Assembly (NCBI GenBank): GCA_903891085.1
Contig: CAITDJ010000006.1
Span: forward strand, 18,781 to 82,780
Direction of reading: 5' to 3'
Length of the DNA: 64,000 bases
Source: an uncultured Bacteroidota bacterium
Lineage (GTDB): Bacteria; Bacteroidota; Bacteroidia; Bacteroidales; F082
The position numbers were made by a program, and so were the translations under genes. Shown piece by piece: positions 26,075 to 37,016 of the stretch; position 1 is the stretch's first letter, and every line of letters begins with the position of its first letter. Below the pieces are notes generated by a model. The model saw nothing but the letters and a program-made list of their open reading frames with translations, did no database searches and was not told the DNA's origin.

Positions 26075-27633
26075 TTTGCGTAATTTTTTCGGTAAGCTTT
26101 GTAAACAATAAAACAAATTCCAACGTAAAGAAGAACCAGAAGAATTCGTGAACCATCCACAAAAAACAGCGTTTTATTGAGTTCATCGATAATTAACGGA
26201 TCAGTAGCAGCATCCAGCTTGGCATGAATATCCTTGTTGATAATTTTCTCCCATATCCCTGGTAAACTACCGATGAAGATGACCAAAAGAAAAACTGGAG
26301 TTACAAATTTAATGATGTATCTATAGATTATTGGCAACCGGATATCAGAGCCACGTTTTATTTCTTCCCAGCCCTTATCCATACCGAAAACCCAGGCAAA
26401 AAGTATGATTTCGAACAAAGCCAATGTGACCAACGCAACTGTTCCCGCCCAATAATCATATTCGTCGAATACGCCATAACGGTAGAAAAGAACAGTAGGA
26501 AGTCCGAAAACAAAGATTAACAGGCCAAAAAACCAGGCTGAAGATTTGCGTTTCCAGTTGAACTCATCCATAAAAAAACCCATGACAGGCGTCCCCATAG
26601 CCAACGAGGAGGTGATACCGGCAAAAAACAATAATCCAAACCAGAATACACCCGCGAAGGATGCCATAATCGGACCCCATTGTTCAAATAAAAATGGCAA
26701 TGTCTTAAAACCTAAACCAAGGCCTCCCTGCTTGGTCAATTCAATCACCTGATCAATTCCCAGATAACCCACTGAAATAGGAATGATGATTGAACTTCCG
26801 AGTACTACCTCAACAAATTCATTCATCCAGCCAGCACTCATTCCATTAAGTGCAACATCGTCATTCTTGGCAACATACGATGCATAACAATGAATCGAGC
26901 CCATTCCTAGAGAAAGAGTGAAGAAAATCTGACCAGCCGCAGCCAGCCAAACTTTGGCGCTCCATATCGACGAAAAATCAGGTGTCCATAAAAAGTTCAT
27001 TCCAACTGAACCATCATTGATAGCGCCTTCTTCGCCACTCCGGATGAGGAATGCCTTGATAGCAAGAAAAATTCCGAATAATATCAATAATGGCATTCCT
27101 ATCTTAGCCACCTTCTCAACACCACCATCAAGTCCTTGCGAAAGAATAAATGTATTCAACAATAAGCACAGAATCCAAACCAAAATTGGAATTGCCTGAG
27201 AATCCAGATTCACATAACTATCAAAAAATGTGGCAATTTCACCACTACTCATATGCTGAAAAGTTCGTGCGACACTATGGAAAACCCAGGTGATCGTCCA
27301 ACTCTCGAGATAACAATAATAGGCAGCCACAGCGATATTTGTGAACAAACCGAAGACCCCGATATACTTCCAAATCGTCCTTTTATCCATCCGGTAAAAC
27401 TGAAATGGGGTAGCATGATGCCCAAAAGCACCACCAAACCGACCTATACTCCACTCAACCAATAATAAAGGGATACCCATCAACAGAAAACTTACCAGGT
27501 AAGGGATGATAAATGCCCCTCCCCCATTTTGAATGGCCTGAACCGGAAAACGTAAGAAATTTCCCAGACCGACGGCGTTGCCGGCCATAGCAAATACCAG
27601 TCCAACCCTTGATCCCCATTGTTCTTTATTCAT
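26071..27633 (-). CDS. Sodium-dependent NSS/SNF family transporter
   Basis: A 520-residue, about 12-span symporter of the neurotransmitter:sodium symporter family. The N-terminal WGSRVGLVFAMAGNAVGLGNFLRFPVQAIQNGGGAF is the sodium and substrate site of helix 1, then GIPLLLVEWSIGRFGG. Mid-chain helices carry FFTLSLGMGSIHCYASY and FAGITSSLAMGTP. Typical substrates are amino acids; which one cannot be read here. The gene is followed with 4-bp overlap by a MetS-like small-subunit gene. A near -7 box (TACCTTTA) precedes the ATG. The convergent purine-oxidising genes do not imply purine transport. Confidence 0.92.
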   Translation of the reverse strand: MNKEQWGSRVGLVFAMAGNAVGLGNFLRFPVQAIQNGGGAFIIPYLVSFLLMGIPLLLVEWSIGRFGGAFGHHATPFQFYRMDKRTIWKYIGVFGLFTNIAVAAYYCYLESWTITWVFHSVARTFQHMSSGEIATFFDSYVNLDSQAIPILVWILCLLLNTFILSQGLDGGVEKVAKIGMPLLILFGIFLAIKAFLIRSGEEGAINDGSVGMNFLWTPDFSSIWSAKVWLAAAGQIFFTLSLGMGSIHCYASYVAKNDDVALNGMSAGWMNEFVEVVLGSSIIIPISVGYLGIDQVIELTKQGGLGLGFKTLPFLFEQWGPIMASFAGVFWFGLLFFAGITSSLAMGTPVMGFFMDEFNWKRKSSAWFFGLLIFVFGLPTVLFYRYGVFDEYDYWAGTVALVTLALFEIILFAWVFGMDKGWEEIKRGSDIRLPIIYRYIIKFVTPVFLLVIFIGSLPGIWEKIINKDIHAKLDAATDPLIIDELNKTLFFVDGSRILLVLLYVGICFIVYKAYRKNYAK

Positions 27634-27875
27634 AGTGAAAGTATTGAATTATGTACTAAAGGTAAAATTCATATTCAATCATACAACATGACAGGGATTT
27701 TTTTTTACAATTTACTAAGAATCAAATTTTATCCTGAATTTAAAATATTGTTTTTCAATTATTTGAATGATAATGATACATCATGAAATTGTTTCTTTTC
27801 AAGAAACTCTGATTAAATAATTCTGTAGCGAGATTACAGTTTCGAGGGATCGAGGTATAAGTCGTTAATAATAAC
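27634..27875. other. Intergenic DNA before the NSS gene
   Basis: AT-rich sequence between the NSS gene and the gyrB terminator. Apart from the near-consensus box at the NSS start I see no gene, RNA or repeat in it. Confidence 0.6.
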
Positions 27876-27910
27876 AAAAAAACCCGTCCGGAAAATCACC
27901 GGACGGGTTT
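27876..27910 (-). terminator. gyrB intrinsic terminator
   Basis: A perfect inverted repeat, AACCCGTCCGG and its complement around a 7-nt loop, followed on the minus strand by a long T run (TTTTTTTG). It starts 26 bp after the gyrB stop. Confidence 0.9.
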
Positions 27911-27935
27911 TATAATATGTTATATAACTTATCGG

Positions 27936-29915
<1,980 letters not shown>

Positions 29916-29934
29916 CTATAAAAATAATACGGTA

Positions 29935-29942
29935 CAAAGGTA
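29935..29942 (-). promoter_or_regulatory. Candidate -7 box (TACCTTTG) for gyrB
   Basis: An exact TAnnTTTG match on the minus strand 34 bp before the gyrB ATG. No clear -33 element at 19 bp. Confidence 0.45.
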
Positions 29943-30052
29943 CAAAAAAAACACGTAAGTACGGGTGTTTTCCATAAGCTGTATCATAATGAGTTATCAA
30001 CAATTAAAACTAATAAAGGATGATTATTTGTCGAAAACCCGTATGAATTTTA

Positions 30053-31726
30053 TTAGAATCTCACTGTGATTCCACCGTAAAATTCCACACCATTTACCGG
30101 ATAATGGTAGAATCGCTCATATTGCCAGTTTAACAGATTGTTAGCCTGAACAAAAACCTCAAATGAATCGTTGATTTTATATGTTCCCCCAACATTCAGG
30201 TCAACATATGGATTCAATATATAGATAGATTCCAGACCCGATGCATAGGTTGATGCAAATCGTTCGCCAGCATAAAATATTGAAGAAGTAAAAAGTAATT
30301 TATCGCTATAGACGTATTCTCCGGAAAATCTGAACTGATTGACAGGTTGATAGAACGCCGCCGTTAACCGCTTCATTGTGTATTCATTATATCGATACAC
30401 CATTTTAAAATGTATCCGTTGATTCAATTGGTAATTACCTTCAGCTAAAAAACCAATCACTTTCACATCGTCATACACAGCCAGAAACTTATTTGGAATC
30501 AAAGTAGTTGAATCTGTAATGAAAAATGCTTCGCCGTCTGTTTTTCGGTATTCAACACCAAAATTGAAATCCAAACCAGGCATGGCCAATGCTTTTATAC
30601 CACCCTTAAAATTGAGTTTGGTATGTTGCCATTGTTCAGGAAGGATAGAATTAATATAAGCATTATCGCTTGCCAGTTTTTGAAAAGTAATTCGTTGTGC
30701 ACTACCATCAAGCCCCGCATAGAATTTCAGTCTTTTATCGAGCATAAACAAACCGCCTTCCAAGGCTGGATACACATGAATATTGGAGTTTTGCTGCGAA
30801 TGGATGACAGCAGAAAAACCAAGTTTCAAAAGATAAAAATCACCACTTAAGTTCAATGATGGCAACAGGCTTAATTGCTTATTATTGACAATTGCTAATG
30901 AATCAGAACTAAACCATGTATTACCCAATGCTTCCAATGAAACACTCTGTTTTGCATTGGATTTCATCCATTTATACGATTTTTCTCCCTTTACTAAGAG
31001 TGAGGCATTGTGTTCTCTTTTCTGAAATTTATCGTGGAAAAACTGGTAATCAATGCCAATTTCATGATAAAAATCCGTTGCTGATCCAGTGTTACTTTTT
31101 ATGATTGATTGAACCCCAAATGTCTCATATTTTTGTGTAATAGATTCTAAATCTGTATTTATCAACGGAAAATCATCTCTGATAAAACCATAATAGCGCA
31201 AAGTTTCACCTTTATAGAAAACCTTTGTGTTTAGGAGATAATTATCAAATTTATTATCCAATGATAGCCCCAATTTATTATTCATAAAAGAGGATGGGGC
31301 ATATTCTTTTTTGTTTAGCCATGACGAATGATGGGCAATGCATAGTCCGAAAGCCGTATTTTTCGTAAGCTTTGAATTGTGTTTATATATAAAAACCGGT
31401 GAAATTCTTGTTCCGATACCCGCAAGAACGAAATTATTAAAATTGGGTCTATTTTCTTCGGTTTTAAGGTTCAGAGGTGTTATCAACTCAAGTTCGATTG
31501 GGCTCGATAGTACGGTATCGATGATTGTGACCGATGTTTCACTTATTTCAAAGCTTGTGTTTTCAATCTCGGGCACAATGTTCACCTTAGTAAAATCGCG
31601 CAACGTTGGTTGAAACGACCCCACAATGGTAACATGTTCCTGATGCGTTTGCGACTGCGCAAATGCACCTTTGATGAAAAACATACATACAATAATAAAA
31701 ACTAATTTATTGATATTCAATTTCAT
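30053..31726 (-). CDS. Outer-membrane beta-barrel protein of TonB-dependent-receptor type
   Basis: A ~557-residue exported protein; the ATG at 31726 begins the signal MKLNINKLVFIIVCMFFIKGAFAQ. After a short N-terminal segment (VTIVGSFQPTLRDF) the remainder is made of alternating amphipathic strands with aromatic girdles and ends VNGVEFYGGITVRF, the terminal aromatic expected for outer-membrane insertion. Length and the C-terminal NNLLNWQYERFYHYP stretch resemble TonB-dependent receptors lacking a complete plug. The TPR gene upstream on the same strand (130 bp) suggests a shared transcript and an envelope function. The ligand is unknown. Confidence 0.78.
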   Translation of the reverse strand: MKLNINKLVFIIVCMFFIKGAFAQSQTHQEHVTIVGSFQPTLRDFTKVNIVPEIENTSFEISETSVTIIDTVLSSPIELELITPLNLKTEENRPNFNNFVLAGIGTRISPVFIYKHNSKLTKNTAFGLCIAHHSSWLNKKEYAPSSFMNNKLGLSLDNKFDNYLLNTKVFYKGETLRYYGFIRDDFPLINTDLESITQKYETFGVQSIIKSNTGSATDFYHEIGIDYQFFHDKFQKREHNASLLVKGEKSYKWMKSNAKQSVSLEALGNTWFSSDSLAIVNNKQLSLLPSLNLSGDFYLLKLGFSAVIHSQQNSNIHVYPALEGGLFMLDKRLKFYAGLDGSAQRITFQKLASDNAYINSILPEQWQHTKLNFKGGIKALAMPGLDFNFGVEYRKTDGEAFFITDSTTLIPNKFLAVYDDVKVIGFLAEGNYQLNQRIHFKMVYRYNEYTMKRLTAAFYQPVNQFRFSGEYVYSDKLLFTSSIFYAGERFASTYASGLESIYILNPYVDLNVGGTYKINDSFEVFVQANNLLNWQYERFYHYPVNGVEFYGGITVRF

Positions 31727-31856
31727 GAATGCTATCACCCTTTCGTTCGTTTCAATATAAAAATATATAAATTACATCTTTCATCTTCATTTTTCACAGT
31801 TGAATTCAGGTGACAAAGGCTCTTGAATTCATTTCACCTCATCAACATCCTGATCA

Positions 31857-34800
31857 TTACTTCAAACCATGCAACTTATCCGCAGCCTCTTTTCGCAAAT
31901 CCTCACCCTTATAATTTTCAACAATACTTTTTAAGGTTTCTTTGGCCTGAAAAACATTTTCTTCTTTCACATATACATCCGACAGCAGAATAAAACCTTT
32001 AGCCACCCAATAATCGAAAACACTGTATTTATCAGATAATTCGAAAACCTGAGTTTTCGTATCATTATACTGTGCATACTCAAAGTTGATTTTTGCAATA
32101 TAGTATTTTGCTTCTGCGCCATAACGTCCTTTGTCAGCATTTGTTACTGAAACCAGTTCATTTTTCGACTCACTCCATTTCCGTTGTTCGAACAATGATT
32201 TGCCCGAAATAAAATGTGCCTGAATCGCCTGATTTGAAGTAACATTCTCAGCGCCAAGCAACAATGTTGCTGATTCAATGGCTGAGGAATAATCGCCTGT
32301 AAAATAGCTGCTTTTCATTTTACCTTCGAGTGCTTCCAGCTTCACAAGTGGTTGATCGGCAATTGCATACAATCGTTTGTAAGAATTCCCGGCTTCAGTA
32401 AACTGTTGCCTGTCGTAATAGGTTCTTGCAGCCAACAGTAACATTTCATCTGTATACTGATTATCCTGAAAATCAAGGATATATTGAATATTCGTTAAAG
32501 CCTTGTCAAAACCGTTATCACGAAGCAGACATTTGGCATGATAATAATTCGCCTGCAGCAAATAGGCTCCGTTTATATAATTTGTCAGGTATGAATTGAA
32601 AGCTTTTTGAGCCTCGTCATATTTTGCCTGTTCATAAAAACTTTCAGCCATTGTAAAGGCCAGAGAATCCTGAACACTGATGCTTTCATTTTGAACACCC
32701 GTTTTATTCACATACGCAAAATACTCTTGTAACTGATTCATTTCCATATAAATACTACGCAATGTATTTAAAGCTTCGCGAGATTCATCCGAAGCCGGAT
32801 ATTTTTCAACAACATTCTTTAATGTAACGATAGCCAAATCGTTCTGGTTGTTATTGTAATAAATCAAACCTGTTTTTACCATTGCTTCCCGGGCAAAATC
32901 TGATCGTGGTCGTTCGTTGAAAAGCTTAGTATAGTTGGCAATGGCAGCTCTTTTATCATCCAGAACGAGGTTTGTTGAGGCCAGATCGTATAGGGCATTA
33001 TCGTAAAAGCCTGATTTAGAATTCGTTTTGATAAGCTGATCAAGCACCACAGTTTTTTCACGATAGTCTCCCAACGCACCCAAACATTGTGCTTTTTGGA
33101 ATAAGGCATAGTCTATTTCAGATTTTTTAGCCTTGATAACCATTTCATAGGCTTCAATAGCCTGCTTGTAATTCTTTGCGATAAAATAGCAGTCGCCGGT
33201 TCGCAAACGTGCATCAGCAATAATTTTCTGATCTTTCAGATATGGTGTTTCCATAAACTGTTTGAAAGATGGTAAGGCCGAAGCATATTCCTTACGTTCA
33301 AAAAATGTATATCCGATACCATAAAAAGCAAGTGGATAAATATCAATTTTTGAAGCATCGCGCATCGAAATAAAATGCTTGTAGTACTTTTGGGCAGCCC
33401 AGAAATTATGCTCACGAAAATAAGATTCAGCCATCCAAAACACTGACCTGGCAGCCAGTTGGTTATCAGTTTTTGAAGATTGAATCCTTGAATAATAATC
33501 AATTGCTTTTAAATAATCGCCTTTTGTATAGTATTCTGTTGCCAGCGAAAATGTCAGTTTTTCATAAATTTTCTGGAACTCATCTTTACGGAGTTGCATC
33601 TTTTCGAGTGATGAAAGGGCGGCTTCATAATTACGTGAATGCAGGTAAAGTTTCACAATTGATTCTCTTGCCTCCTCTTTACGATTTCCGTTTCCTTCAA
33701 TATATTTTTCAAGTAATGGCAACGATTCATCAAATATAGTTGGTGGTGACTGCAATGTAATTCGGACATAATTGAACAGTGCATCTTCGCTAATCGATTC
33801 ATCAAAATTGGCTTTATGCGCGGCCAGAAAGGCGTTTCGTGCAAAATCGGGCTGCGTTGTCTCCATGTAGCAAAGACCAAGATAATAATATGCGTTTTGC
33901 GAAAGGGCATCATCCAGTGTCACAACTTTTTGAAAATTGACAATGGCTTCACTAAAGGCACCCGTTTTAAAACGGCAGATTGCAGATTGATACTGATCCT
34001 CACGACCCATAAACCGACTTCCTCCCTTTTCACTCATGGCATAATACACAAGTGCATTCTTATAGTCCTTTTCACGGTAGTATGCATCAGCCATCATGCG
34101 GGCAATTTCAGGCTTACGGCGGGTTTCAACAACTCGCATTACAGGTTCACCGTCAGCGATGATCTGTTTGTAGTTTCCCTGATGATAGTTGATCTGCATT
34201 TCATACACAGGAACAATTTTTGCAAATTGCTTTTCATTTTTAATGGCTGAAAAACCCTTGGCAGCCTCATCAAAATTATTCTTAAGATACTGAATATGTG
34301 AAATATAATAAATGGAAGCACCTCTAAACGGATTTGTTTTGCCGGCTGATATTTCAAAATATTTCAACGCCTCATCCTGATTTCCCTCCTGTAAAAGACA
34401 ATAACCATATTTATAGGCATATTCGTTCTGTTCATCTACGGATAATGAATTGATTTCAATCAATTTAAACTCTTCAGCAGCCTCTTTTATCTTGTTCTGA
34501 TCAAACAACGAAACGGCTGTCAGAAACCTCATCCGAGGGGTCCATTTGCTTGCCGGATAAGTTTCATTAAAATGCAGAATTTTAGAAGTAGCATCCGCCT
34601 GATTCAGGTACAATGCGCAAACTGCTTCATAATAGGCTGCGTCAACATAATCCTGTGATTCAGTGTTTGATATCCGTGATCTGAAATCTTCAAAACCTTT
34701 TTGTGCTGCGGCATATTGTTTCATCTCAAACAATTGAACCGATTGCCTGAATGTTGATGTCGGATCATCAAAATAGATGGTTTGTTGTGAAAATGTACGC

Positions 34801-34859
34801 AAAGAAAGTATGAACAGAAAACTAATTATCAGCAATTTAGATATTTTCAACACGCTCAT
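31857..34859 (-). CDS. Large tetratricopeptide-repeat protein
   Basis: A 1000-residue exported protein with signal MSVLKISKLLIISFLFILSLRTFSQ, followed almost entirely by TPR-type helical hairpins of ~34 residues, for example AYYEAVCALYLNQADA, AYYYLGLCYMETTQPDFARNAFLAAH and ARTYYDRQQFTEAGNSYKRLY. Repeats are irregular and resemble BamD/YbgF-type TPR proteins. TPR solenoids scaffold protein complexes; here probably in the periplasm. It precedes the beta-barrel gene on the same strand. No enzyme domain is visible. A box with one mismatch (TACCTTCG) lies just upstream. Confidence 0.85.
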   Translation of the reverse strand: MSVLKISKLLIISFLFILSLRTFSQQTIYFDDPTSTFRQSVQLFEMKQYAAAQKGFEDFRSRISNTESQDYVDAAYYEAVCALYLNQADATSKILHFNETYPASKWTPRMRFLTAVSLFDQNKIKEAAEEFKLIEINSLSVDEQNEYAYKYGYCLLQEGNQDEALKYFEISAGKTNPFRGASIYYISHIQYLKNNFDEAAKGFSAIKNEKQFAKIVPVYEMQINYHQGNYKQIIADGEPVMRVVETRRKPEIARMMADAYYREKDYKNALVYYAMSEKGGSRFMGREDQYQSAICRFKTGAFSEAIVNFQKVVTLDDALSQNAYYYLGLCYMETTQPDFARNAFLAAHKANFDESISEDALFNYVRITLQSPPTIFDESLPLLEKYIEGNGNRKEEARESIVKLYLHSRNYEAALSSLEKMQLRKDEFQKIYEKLTFSLATEYYTKGDYLKAIDYYSRIQSSKTDNQLAARSVFWMAESYFREHNFWAAQKYYKHFISMRDASKIDIYPLAFYGIGYTFFERKEYASALPSFKQFMETPYLKDQKIIADARLRTGDCYFIAKNYKQAIEAYEMVIKAKKSEIDYALFQKAQCLGALGDYREKTVVLDQLIKTNSKSGFYDNALYDLASTNLVLDDKRAAIANYTKLFNERPRSDFAREAMVKTGLIYYNNNQNDLAIVTLKNVVEKYPASDESREALNTLRSIYMEMNQLQEYFAYVNKTGVQNESISVQDSLAFTMAESFYEQAKYDEAQKAFNSYLTNYINGAYLLQANYYHAKCLLRDNGFDKALTNIQYILDFQDNQYTDEMLLLAARTYYDRQQFTEAGNSYKRLYAIADQPLVKLEALEGKMKSSYFTGDYSSAIESATLLLGAENVTSNQAIQAHFISGKSLFEQRKWSESKNELVSVTNADKGRYGAEAKYYIAKINFEYAQYNDTKTQVFELSDKYSVFDYWVAKGFILLSDVYVKEENVFQAKETLKSIVENYKGEDLRKEAADKLHGLK

Positions 34860-35005
34860 TCTACCAATTTATTATTATTTTGCGAAGGTAAGTATTCGAT
34901 GCAATTTACCATGAATAATTGCTCTTTTTGCCCCATAACAGAACGGCCACATGGTCAAAATATTGCAATACAAAATTGATCCGGAAAATATGATCTGCAA
35001 GAACT

Positions 35006-35036
35006 AAAAAATCCGCAGCACTTTCGCACTGCGGAT
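35006..35036 (-). terminator. rnpB terminator
   Basis: An ATCCGCAG/CTGCGGAT stem extended by wobble pairs to a GAAA tetraloop, followed by a T run on the minus strand, directly after the RNase P RNA 3' end. Confidence 0.8.
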
Positions 35037-35040
35037 ATTA

Positions 35041-35436
35041 AACAAACATCATAAGCGGGATTCTGTTTTCGCCGAAGCGAATGACTGTCATTTATCTGGG
35101 ATGTTTGTTGCCAAACAACTCAAGCAGCCTACCCACCGGCATCAGACGAGCGATCTTTTCGGTCAACAAGTGACTTTCGCCGGCATATTTGGCCTTGCAG
35201 CCCATAAGGTTTACCCCTGTCGAATGTCGCCATCCGGCAGCGTGAGCTCTTACCTCACGTTTTCACCCTTATCTAGTCAGGTCAACAGGGACATGACTAG
35301 ACGGTAATTTTCTGTGGCACTCTCTGTAGTTTTACCGTTTCCAGTGAAACCCCTTCCCGTTAGGAAGTATGGCGCTCTGCGCTGTCCCGACTTTCCTCGT
35401 AAGCCATGCGGCTTCCGCGACAGCCGATGTTTCCTG
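35041..35436 (-). ncRNA. rnpB: RNase P RNA (type A)
   Basis: The catalytic RNA of tRNA 5' processing. On the minus strand it contains the conserved core near the 5' end, GAGGAAAGTCGGGACAGCGC, and close to the 3' end the complementary core GAATCCCGCTTAT. The 5' AAACATC pairs with GATGTTT at the 3' end as helix P1. About 396 nt fits the type A RNAs of Bacteroidetes. A TAATTTTG box ends 5 bp before the predicted 5' end, and a terminator hairpin follows the 3' end. The protein subunit gene, rnpA, is 5 kb away. Confidence 0.93.
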
Positions 35437-35440
35437 GATG

Positions 35441-35448
35441 CAAAATTA
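35441..35448 (-). promoter_or_regulatory. -7 box (TAATTTTG) for rnpB
   Basis: An exact TAnnTTTG match on the minus strand, spaced correctly for transcription to begin at the predicted RNase P RNA 5' end. Confidence 0.6.
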
Positions 35449-35479
35449 AACATTAAATGCCTCTGAAGTTGCTTTTAAC

Positions 35480-35487
35480 TACTTTTG
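35480..35487 (+). promoter_or_regulatory. Candidate -7 box (TACTTTTG) for the MATE gene
   Basis: An exact TAnnTTTG match 31 bp before the ATG at 35519, divergent from the rnpB box. Confidence 0.5.
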
Positions 35488-35518
35488 CCTCATAATTTCA
35501 AAAACCTATTTTCCTTTT

Positions 35519-36856
35519 ATGAAAGATCTGACTGTTGGCAATGAAGGAAAACTTATTCTCAGTTTTACAGTTCCAATGCTCATCGGCAATGTATTTCAAC
35601 AATTATACAATGTTGTTGATAGTGTTATTGTTGGACGATATCTCGGAAATGAGGCCCTTGCAGCAGTTGGAGCAAGTTTCCCGCTGATTTTCACATTAAT
35701 TGCGCTCATTATCGGTGTTTCAATTGGAGTAACGGTAGTGATATCCCAGTTTTATGGCGCCAAAAACCTTGAACAGGTGCGGAAGTCAATTGAAACGATG
35801 TATATATTTCTTTTCATTACCTCTATTGTCATTACGGTAATCGGAATTTTTACGAGTGAGTATATTTTTCGATTGATTGATTTGCCAGAAGATATTATAC
35901 CTCAGGCTGTTACATTTTTCAATCTTTATGCCGGAGGGTTTATTTTCTTTTTCGGATTTCAAGGAACAACTGCCATACTGCGTGGATTAGGTGACTCAAA
36001 AACCCCGCTTTATTTCCTTGTGGTTTCGGTGCTTGTAAATATTGTCCTTGATATTGTTTTCATAGTATATTTCGGATGGGGAATCGAAAGTGTTGCCATA
36101 GCTACTGTCATTTCTCAGGCAGGGGCTTTCATTACTCTCATCTGGTATTTACATCTGACAAACCCTCTGCTTCGGTTCAATTTCTTCAGCATGCGTTTTG
36201 ATACAGCTATATTCAAAAAAAGTATTCAAATTGGCATCCCAACCGGACTGCAACAAACATTTGTTGCATTGGGAATGCTCGCACTGTTTAAAGTAGTGAA
36301 TACGTTCGGGACAACTATCATTGCAGCCTATTCGGTGGCTTTACGTATCGATTCATTCGCGAGTTTGCCAGCCATGAATTTTTCAGCAGCCTTGTCATCT
36401 TTCGTTGGCCAGAATATTGGCGCCAATAAACAGGATCGTGTAAAAGCAGGCCTAATCGCCACCCTAAAAATGACCACCCTGATTTCAGTTTCAGTGACGG
36501 TGATTACCTGGCTGTTTTCAAAACAAATCATGACACTTTTCACCACAGACGCTGCCGTTATCGAAGCGGGCAGTCAATACCTGTTGATTGTGAGTACATT
36601 TTATATTTTATTTTCCACCATGTTTGTTTATCACGGTGTGTTGCGTGGAGCGGGAGATACTGTTATCCCTATGTTTATTACCTTGTTTGCTTTATGGGTT
36701 ATTCGCATTCCAATTTCCTTTATGCTTTCAAAATGGTTCGGCCCCGTAGGTATCTGGTGGGGAATTCCAGTTGCTTGGGCGATCGGAGCTTCATTTTCCT
36801 ATCTTTACTATAAAAGTGGTAAATGGAGAACCAAGAATGTGGTTAAGTCGATATGA
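35519..36856 (+). CDS. MATE family efflux transporter
   Basis: A 445-residue, 12-span antiporter of the multidrug and toxic compound extrusion family. The N-terminal half opens with LSFTVPMLIGNVFQQLYNVVDSVIVGRYLG and has GATAILRGLGDSK-like sequence (GTTAILRGLGDSKTP); the second half repeats the pattern (GVLRGAGDTVIPM). The pseudo-twofold repeat and length are normal. Members export cationic drugs or metabolites in exchange for Na+ or H+; the substrate is not predictable. It stands alone, divergent from rnpB. Confidence 0.92.
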   Translation: MKDLTVGNEGKLILSFTVPMLIGNVFQQLYNVVDSVIVGRYLGNEALAAVGASFPLIFTLIALIIGVSIGVTVVISQFYGAKNLEQVRKSIETMYIFLFITSIVITVIGIFTSEYIFRLIDLPEDIIPQAVTFFNLYAGGFIFFFGFQGTTAILRGLGDSKTPLYFLVVSVLVNIVLDIVFIVYFGWGIESVAIATVISQAGAFITLIWYLHLTNPLLRFNFFSMRFDTAIFKKSIQIGIPTGLQQTFVALGMLALFKVVNTFGTTIIAAYSVALRIDSFASLPAMNFSAALSSFVGQNIGANKQDRVKAGLIATLKMTTLISVSVTVITWLFSKQIMTLFTTDAAVIEAGSQYLLIVSTFYILFSTMFVYHGVLRGAGDTVIPMFITLFALWVIRIPISFMLSKWFGPVGIWWGIPVAWAIGASFSYLYYKSGKWRTKNVVKSI

Positions 36857-36989
36857 AACGCTAATGATCAGCAACTTGCATTGTCCTTGCCGCATTAAAT
36901 AGTGTGCAATTGACAACCGACATTGTATCAAATCGCCGGTCAGCAACATAAGACTGAAATACCGATCAGGCCAGATATAAGCAAATTAT

Positions 36990-36997
36990 TACATTTG
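36990..36997 (+). promoter_or_regulatory. Candidate -7 box (TACATTTG) for the prolyl oligopeptidase gene
   Basis: An exact TAnnTTTG match 19 bp before the ATG at 37017. No clear -33 element. Confidence 0.45.
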
Positions 36998-37016
36998 CGA
37001 ATTAAATAAACTATTT